NCBI GenBank assembly: GCA_900546325.1
Contig: URCR01000062.1
Span: 1 to 10,452, forward strand
DNA: 10,452 nucleotides
DNA from: an uncultured Lachnospiraceae bacterium
GTDB lineage: Bacteria > Bacillota > Clostridia > Lachnospirales > Lachnospiraceae
Direction of reading: 5' to 3'
Both the position numbers and the translations under genes were made by a program. Position 1 is the first letter of the stretch. Every line of letters begins with the position of its first letter. Under the pieces are notes generated by a model that worked only from the letters and a program-made list of their open reading frames with translations, was not told the DNA's origin and ran no database searches. Shown piece by piece: positions 6,018 to 10,452 of this stretch.

Positions 6018-7934
6018 ATGAAGAATATCATTATTGGAACCGCAGGTCATATTGACCACGGAAAGACAACTTTGATAAAAGCACTTACCGGGCGCAACAC
6101 AGACCGGTGGGAGGAGGAACAGAGGAGAGGAATCACGATTGACCTCGGATTTACCTATTTTGATCTGAAAAACGGGGACCGTGTCGGAATCATCGATGTT
6201 CCCGGACATGAAAAATTTATCAACAACATGGTGGCAGGTGTCGTGGGAATGGATCTTGTCATGCTTGTTGTGGCAGCAGATGAAGGGATCATGCCGCAGA
6301 CGAGAGAACATATGGATATTCTCGGACTGCTTGGAATTGAGAAAAGCATTCTTGTCATCAACAAATGTGATCTGGTTGATGAGGAGTGGCTGGAGCTCGT
6401 GGAAGAAGAGATCAAGGAGGAACTGGAAGGAACCTTTCTGGAAAATGCTCCGATCGTGGAAGTATCTGCGGCGACCGGCGAGGGGATTCCACAGCTGATT
6501 GATGTGATCGAGCAGATGACGGCAAAAGAGGTGGAGCCAAAAGAGATCAATACGATCCCGCGGCTTCCGGTGGACCGTGCATTTACATTATCCGGGTTTG
6601 GTACGATCATCACCGGAACACTGCTGACCGGAAGCATCAGCAAGGAAGATGTCCTCGAGATGTATCCGATCGGAAAAGAGTGCCGGATCAGAAGTATTCA
6701 GGTGCATGGACAGGATGTGGACCGCTGCTATGCCGGACAGCGTGTGGCGATCAATCTCTCCAATGTGAAGAAGAAGGAAATTGCGAGGGGATGTGTGCTG
6801 GCACCGCCGAACAGTATGAAGAATACAATGCTCCTTGACGTGAAGATGAACATACTTCCGTCTTCGATGCGGGTTCTGACCAATCATGCAAGACTGCACT
6901 TTTTCACAGGAACAAGCGAAGTGCTCTGCCGGGCGGTACTTCTTGATAAGGAAGATCTGGGGCCGGGAGAGAGTGGCTATGTACAGCTTCGTCTCGAAGA
7001 AGAGGTGGCATTGCGAAGAGGGGACAAATTTGTTGTCCGTTTCTATTCTCCGATGGAGACGATCGGCGGAGGAGTTGTTCTGGAGCCGAATCCGCAGCGG
7101 AAGAAGCGTTTTCAGCAGGATGTGATCGAGGAACTGAAGCAGAAAGAATCAGGTTCTTCCGAAGACATCATCGAACTGCATGTCAAAGCACACGCAGAGA
7201 CGATGGTAACACTTGGTGAACTTGCGAAGCTGACTGCGCTTTCTATGGAGGAAGTGGAGGCGGATGTGCGCTCGCTGGAAGCACAGGGAAAAGTGTATGT
7301 ATTCCAGATGAAGAAGGATATCTATGTATGGCATGCGGCGAGTGAAAGTACGATGAGAGAGACTCTGTGTGAGACATTGCGCGGTTATCATAACAGCCAT
7401 CCGTATCGATACGGTATGAAGAAGGCTGAAGTTCATATGACCTATCTGAAGAAAGTAAAAGCGAATGTGTTTGACCTTTATATGGAACTGCTTGTGGAGA
7501 AAGGTGTGTTGAGACGCCATCAGGAATTTCTGGCATTGCCGGAGTTTGAAATTCCGAAAGATGAAAGATATCAGAGACTGCATGATCAGATGGTCCGTGT
7601 GTTTGAAGATGCAAAATTCGATTTTGTGAAATTCTCTGAGGTGGCATTTGATGAGAAGGAGCGTCCGATGGCAGAGGATATCGTCATGTTTCTTGCAGAT
7701 GAGGGAAGTGTTGTCAAAGTTGCGGATGATCTGTATACGATGAAGCATTTCATGGAAGAAGCAAAGGCTGTTGTAGAAGGAATGTTAAAAGAGCGCGAGA
7801 TCATTACGATCGCAGAATTGCGGGATGCGCTGAATACAAGCCGCAAGAGTGCGAAGCCGATCATGGAATATATGGATAGTATAAAAGTGACAAAACGAAA
7901 CGGAACAGAAAGTGAAAGGGTAGCATACGTATGA
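6018..7934 (+). CDS. selB: Selenocysteine-specific translation elongation factor
   Basis: SelB carries Sec-tRNA(Sec) to the ribosome at UGA codons marked by a SECIS. The 638-residue protein has an EF-Tu-like GTPase with G1 GHIDHGKTT (10-18), G2 within RRGITIDLG, G3 DVPGH (60-64), G4 NKCD (115-118) and a G5-like SAATGEG. Domains II and III follow (about 175-360, including RAFTLSGFGTIITGT). The C-terminal 260 residues fit the series of winged-helix domains that bind the SECIS, with characteristic sequences such as HPYRYGMKKAEV and ELRDALNTSRKSAKPIMEYMD near the end. ATG 6018 is preceded by GAAAGG with an 8-base spacing. Its stop overlaps the next start as ATGA (7931-7934), indicating translational coupling to the LysR gene. 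Confidence 0.96.
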   Translation: MKNIIIGTAGHIDHGKTTLIKALTGRNTDRWEEEQRRGITIDLGFTYFDLKNGDRVGIIDVPGHEKFINNMVAGVVGMDLVMLVVAADEGIMPQTREHMDILGLLGIEKSILVINKCDLVDEEWLELVEEEIKEELEGTFLENAPIVEVSAATGEGIPQLIDVIEQMTAKEVEPKEINTIPRLPVDRAFTLSGFGTIITGTLLTGSISKEDVLEMYPIGKECRIRSIQVHGQDVDRCYAGQRVAINLSNVKKKEIARGCVLAPPNSMKNTMLLDVKMNILPSSMRVLTNHARLHFFTGTSEVLCRAVLLDKEDLGPGESGYVQLRLEEEVALRRGDKFVVRFYSPMETIGGGVVLEPNPQRKKRFQQDVIEELKQKESGSSEDIIELHVKAHAETMVTLGELAKLTALSMEEVEADVRSLEAQGKVYVFQMKKDIYVWHAASESTMRETLCETLRGYHNSHPYRYGMKKAEVHMTYLKKVKANVFDLYMELLVEKGVLRRHQEFLALPEFEIPKDERYQRLHDQMVRVFEDAKFDFVKFSEVAFDEKERPMAEDIVMFLADEGSVVKVADDLYTMKHFMEEAKAVVEGMLKEREIITIAELRDALNTSRKSAKPIMEYMDSIKVTKRNGTESERVAYV

Positions 7935-8836
7935 ATTTAAAACAGCTGGAAGCATTTGTGAAGGTGACGGAAGGACGGAGCTTTTCCAAGGCAGCAAAAG
8001 AACTATTCCTGACACAGCCGACGATCAGTGCGCATATTGCTTCATTGGAAAAAGAATTGAATACAAGGCTGTTTGTGAGAAATACAAAGGAAGTCAGTCT
8101 GTCGGAGGATGGAACAGTTTTGTACGAATATGCAAAGCAGATGGTAGAACTGGAACGGAAGATTGAGTACGCTTTTCTTCGTGAAGAGAAAGATGCCCCG
8201 CAGTGTATTACGATTGCGGCATCCACCATTCCCGCGCAGTATCTTTTGCCGAGGATTCTGGCAAGATTCAGTGAGCGGTATCCGAAGGAACAGTTCAAGG
8301 TGATGGAGACAGACAGTGCGAGAGCCATTGAACATGTGGTAAATCATACTGCCGACATCGGATTTACAGGGACGGTGATGGAGAAAAAGAACTGCAAATA
8401 CATTCCGTTCTACTGGGATGAGCTTGTTGTCATCACACCGAACAATGAAAAATTCCGCAGGCTGCGGGAAATTGGTTCTCCGCTTGACTGGATCATGAAT
8501 GAGCCGATCATCATGCGCGAAGAGGGATCGGGGACGCGGAAGGAAGCAGAGCGTCAGCTTCGTGAGAACGGCATTGAGGTGGAGAGTCTGAATATTGTAG
8601 CCAGCATTGAGAATACAGAGACGATCAAGCGCTCTGTGGGGAACGGGATGGGTGTGTCCGTTCTGTCTAAGCTGGCAGCACAGGATGAGCTGATCCACGG
8701 AAGAATTTTAAGCTTTTCTCTTCCGTCACAGCGCGGAGGAAGAAATCTGAACATTGTATATAACAAAAATTTCCATTTGCCGCAGGCGGTGGAGAAATTC
8801 ATTAAGGTGACAAGAGAGGTTTACCAGACATTTTAA
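7931..8836 (+). CDS. LysR-type transcriptional regulator, selenium-cluster associated
   Basis: A 301-residue LysR-family protein. The N-terminal winged helix-turn-helix covers about 1-60 (LKQLEAFVKV, SFSKAAKELFLTQPTISAHIASLEKELN, RLFVRN). A linker helix follows to about 85, then a periplasmic-binding-protein-like effector domain (about 90-295), including ITIAASTIPAQYLLP and IIMREEGSGTRKEAERQL. The effector domain resembles CysL/CysB-like sulfur regulators, which would suit a sulfur- or selenium-related ligand, but the ligand is inference. The start overlaps the selB stop as ATGA, so it is translated as part of the operon. It may control the cluster from the region upstream of yedF; no clear T-N11-A operator pair was identified by eye. 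Confidence 0.9.
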   Translation: MNLKQLEAFVKVTEGRSFSKAAKELFLTQPTISAHIASLEKELNTRLFVRNTKEVSLSEDGTVLYEYAKQMVELERKIEYAFLREEKDAPQCITIAASTIPAQYLLPRILARFSERYPKEQFKVMETDSARAIEHVVNHTADIGFTGTVMEKKNCKYIPFYWDELVVITPNNEKFRRLREIGSPLDWIMNEPIIMREEGSGTRKEAERQLRENGIEVESLNIVASIENTETIKRSVGNGMGVSVLSKLAAQDELIHGRILSFSLPSQRGGRNLNIVYNKNFHLPQAVEKFIKVTREVYQTF

Positions 8837-8850
8837 GAGAGAATGCTGGT

Positions 8851-8892
8851 GGAAACCGCAGGGAATACAGAATTTGTTTCTCTGCGGTTTTG
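8851..8892 (+). terminator. Hairpin between the LysR and cysteine desulfurase genes (partial terminator)
   Basis: AAACCGCAG (8853-8861) pairs perfectly with CTGCGGTTT (8882-8890). The stem can extend through 8862-8865/8878-8881 with one G-U pair, leaving a 12-base loop. The T-run is only TTTT and partly inside the stem, followed by GCAG, so termination is probably incomplete. It lies 16 bases after the LysR stop and 34 bases before the desulfurase start, where it could reduce expression of the last two genes. Confidence 0.55.
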
Positions 8893-8925
8893 CAGAAAAA
8901 GGAAGAAAGCAGGCAGGGTACAGTT

Positions 8926-10065
8926 ATGATATATATGGATAATGCTGCGACGACGATGAGAAAGCCAAAGGAAGTCATCGAGGCAGTCGCGAACGCAATG
9001 CAGTGTATGGGAAATGCCGGCAGGGGGGCGCATGAGGCATCGCTGGATGCATCGAGGGTCATTTATGATACGAGAGAGCGGCTGGCAAGGCTTTTTGGGG
9101 CGGAGAGTCCGAAGAATATTGTATTTACCAATAATTCTACGGAGAGTCTGAATATTGCGATCCGGGGCGTGTTAAATCCGGGGGACCATGTTGTGACAAC
9201 GATGCTAGAGCATAATTCGGTGCTGCGGCCGCTCTATGCCATGGAAGAAAACGGTGTAGAACTGACGATCGTTGCCAGTGATTCGGCAGGGAATATTTCA
9301 TACGGCGAGATGGAGGCGGCGATCCGCCCGAACACAAAGGCGATCATCTGCACGAATGGTTCCAATCTGTCCGGGAATATGATCGATATTGCCCGTGTGG
9401 GAGAAATTGCGAAGAGACATCAGATTCTTTTGATTGTGGATGCTTCACAGACTGCGGGGGTATATCCGATCGATGTACAGCAGATGCAGATCGATATTCT
9501 GTGCTTTACCGGACACAAGTCCCTGCTGGGTCCGCAGGGAACCGGAGGAATGTATGTCCGCACAGGACTGGAGATCCGTCCGCTCAAATGCGGCGGAAGT
9601 GGTGTGGATACTTACAATAAGCATCATCCGAAAGAGATGCCGACAGCGCTTGAAGCAGGGACGTTAAACGGGCATGGGATCGCAGGGCTTGGTGCGGCAG
9701 TGCGCTATCTGGAGGAAACAGGCATCGATCGGATCCGGGAGAAAGAGCTCGGATATATGTGGCAGTTTTATCATGGTGTCAAAAAGATTCCGAATGTAAA
9801 AATCTACGGTGATTTCTCTACGGAGCGGCGGTGCCCGATCGTGACACTGAATATCGGGGATTATGACTCTTCGGAAGTCAGCGATGAACTTCTGATGACC
9901 TATGGGATTTCTACGAGACCGGGAGCACACTGTGCGCCGCTGATGCATGAGGCATTTGGAACGGTTGATCAGGGAGCAGTACGTTTCAGTTTCTCCCACT
10001 ATAATACGGAAGAAGAAGTAGAATCTGCGATCCGGGCGATCCGGGAATTGGCAGAAGAAGAGTAA
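8926..10065 (+). CDS. Cysteine desulfurase family protein (class V aminotransferase), selenium-cluster type
   Basis: A 379-residue PLP enzyme. Cysteine desulfurases remove sulfur from cysteine (or selenium from selenocysteine) to form an enzyme persulfide or selenide. Motifs are the N-terminal MIYMDNAATT, EHNS (His96), the PLP-pyridine Asp172 (VDASQ), the Schiff-base Lys198 (FTGHKSLLGPQG) and the catalytic Cys336 in RPGAHCAP. It resembles the csd-like desulfurase subfamily more than NifS/IscS. ATG 8926 was chosen because the family begins MIYxDNAATT and AGGG lies 7 bases upstream; the open frame reaches to 8890 but enters the hairpin. Its place beside selD-selA-selB and the DUF3343 gene suggests it mobilises selenium for SelD, though a general sulfur role is possible. 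Confidence 0.92.
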   Translation: MIYMDNAATTMRKPKEVIEAVANAMQCMGNAGRGAHEASLDASRVIYDTRERLARLFGAESPKNIVFTNNSTESLNIAIRGVLNPGDHVVTTMLEHNSVLRPLYAMEENGVELTIVASDSAGNISYGEMEAAIRPNTKAIICTNGSNLSGNMIDIARVGEIAKRHQILLIVDASQTAGVYPIDVQQMQIDILCFTGHKSLLGPQGTGGMYVRTGLEIRPLKCGGSGVDTYNKHHPKEMPTALEAGTLNGHGIAGLGAAVRYLEETGIDRIREKELGYMWQFYHGVKKIPNVKIYGDFSTERRCPIVTLNIGDYDSSEVSDELLMTYGISTRPGAHCAPLMHEAFGTVDQGAVRFSFSHYNTEEEVESAIRAIRELAEEE

Positions 10066-10095
10066 GTTCAAAAAGAAAAAGAAGGCAATCAAAAA

Positions 10096-10332
10096 ATGAG
10101 AAAGAAAGAATTAAAATTAGTGATCACCTTCCATACGACAGCAGATGCAATGGCAATGGAGAAAGCCTGTAAGGAACATGGAGCTGCCGGAAGACTGATT
10201 CCGGTTCCGCGAACGATTTCTGCGGGCTGCGGCTTGTCTTGGTGTGCAGATCTGACAGAGCGGGAGGCATTAAAAGATGTCATGGAGAAAGTCGGACTTC
10301 AGGAAGAAGAGATGCATGAGTGCATGGTATAA
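10096..10332 (+). CDS. DUF3343 small protein, putative Se/S carrier
   Basis: A 78-residue protein matching the DUF3343 pattern (putative Se/S carrier-like family): an N-terminal strand with HTTADAMAMEKACKEHG, then GRLIPVPRTISAGCGLSWC and a C-terminal helix. Cys45 and Cys50 form CGLSWC, and Cys25 and Cys76 are also present. A thiol-bearing small protein next to a cysteine desulfurase could accept Se or S from it and pass it on, in the manner of TusA; the function is not proven. ATG 10096 follows GAAGG at about 11-base spacing. The gap to the desulfurase is 30 bases, with no terminator in between, so the two are probably cotranscribed. Confidence 0.85.
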   Translation: MRKKELKLVITFHTTADAMAMEKACKEHGAAGRLIPVPRTISAGCGLSWCADLTEREALKDVMEKVGLQEEEMHECMV

Positions 10333-10356
10333 GGAAGAAAAGGAATAAAAAGATAT

Positions 10357-10403
10357 AAAAAATGTCGGGAGAATAAAAAATGATTTTCTCCCGGCATTTT
10401 TTT
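10357..10403. terminator. Strong intrinsic terminator at the end of the selenium operon
   Basis: AATGTCGGGAGAA (10361-10373) pairs with TTCTCCCGGCATT (10386-10398), 13 pairs with one G-U, over a 12-base loop. Seven Ts (10397-10403) follow on the plus strand, while the A-run upstream gives a U-tract on the minus strand too. It lies 24 bases after the DUF3343 stop and could also end a convergent gene entering from the right. Confidence 0.9.
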
Positions 10404-10404
10404 G

Positions 10405-10452
10405 TTAGGGCATAGCCCTGTTTACCATTGTGTAGTTTTTCGTGTTCCGAAA
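10405..10452 (-). CDS. Possible C-terminal end of a convergent gene (partial, uncertain)
   Basis: The minus strand is open from the window edge to TAA (complement of 10405-10407), reading FRNTKNYTMVNRAMP. It would end just before the bidirectional terminator, as a convergent gene should. Sixteen codons are too few to identify a product, and an open run of this length is not unusual by chance. The short dyad AGGGC-ata-GCCCT (10407-10419) lies inside it. Confidence 0.2.
   Translation of the reverse strand, partial: FRNTKNYTMVNRAMP

Noticed and set aside
8890..8925. Upstream start of the cysteine desulfurase at TTG 8890
   Set aside because: It begins inside the hairpin, and the family starts at MIYxDNAATT, which matches ATG 8926.
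1..10452. CRISPR array, rRNA, phage genes or other selenoproteins
   Set aside because: No regularly spaced repeats, rRNA-like blocks or phage genes were seen. The only in-frame TGA in a recognised family is that of selD.

Overview
The window looks like chromosomal DNA of a Gram-positive anaerobe of the Clostridia, most likely a Lachnospiraceae-type gut bacterium. The evidence is mid-range GC, purine-rich Shine-Dalgarno sequences, Firmicutes-type proteins and a selD gene that itself uses selenocysteine. The species assignment is inference.

Left end (1-2529). The first 55 bases read as the right end of an IS200/IS605 (IS608-like) element: the last codons of a tnpB-like frame, a CTTTAG hairpin and a terminal TCAA. 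The sequence resumes at base 56 inside the ATPase of an ABC transporter, which therefore appears to be interrupted. A bidirectional terminator (about 692-731) separates this fragment from a convergent nagB (glucosamine-6-phosphate deaminase, minus strand). Upstream of nagB, on the same strand, is a stand-alone class I SAM-dependent methyltransferase of the RlmI-like type.

Centre and right (2700-10403). A plus-strand selenium cluster follows, in the order yedF, selD, selA, selB, a LysR-type regulator, a class V aminotransferase (cysteine desulfurase family) and a small DUF3343 protein (Se/S carrier-like family), closed by a strong intrinsic terminator. A promoter-like sequence sits upstream of yedF. 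selD begins at 3487 and contains an in-frame UGA (3532-3534) at the catalytic Cys position, with a plausible bacterial SECIS hairpin 27 nt downstream. An annotation that ignores this UGA would lose the first 27 residues or more.

How the genes fit together. SelD makes selenophosphate, SelA converts Ser-tRNA(Sec) to Sec-tRNA(Sec), and SelB delivers that tRNA to UGA codons carrying a SECIS. The cysteine desulfurase, YedF (TusA-like plus DsrE-like) and the DUF3343 protein are candidates for mobilising and carrying selenium or sulfur to SelD. The LysR gene overlaps selB by ATGA and is likely the local regulator. The selC tRNA gene is not seen in the window. The core machinery is known; the less described parts are the accessory Se-delivery genes, the embedded regulator, the hairpins inside the operon and the IS element junction with its implied guide RNA.
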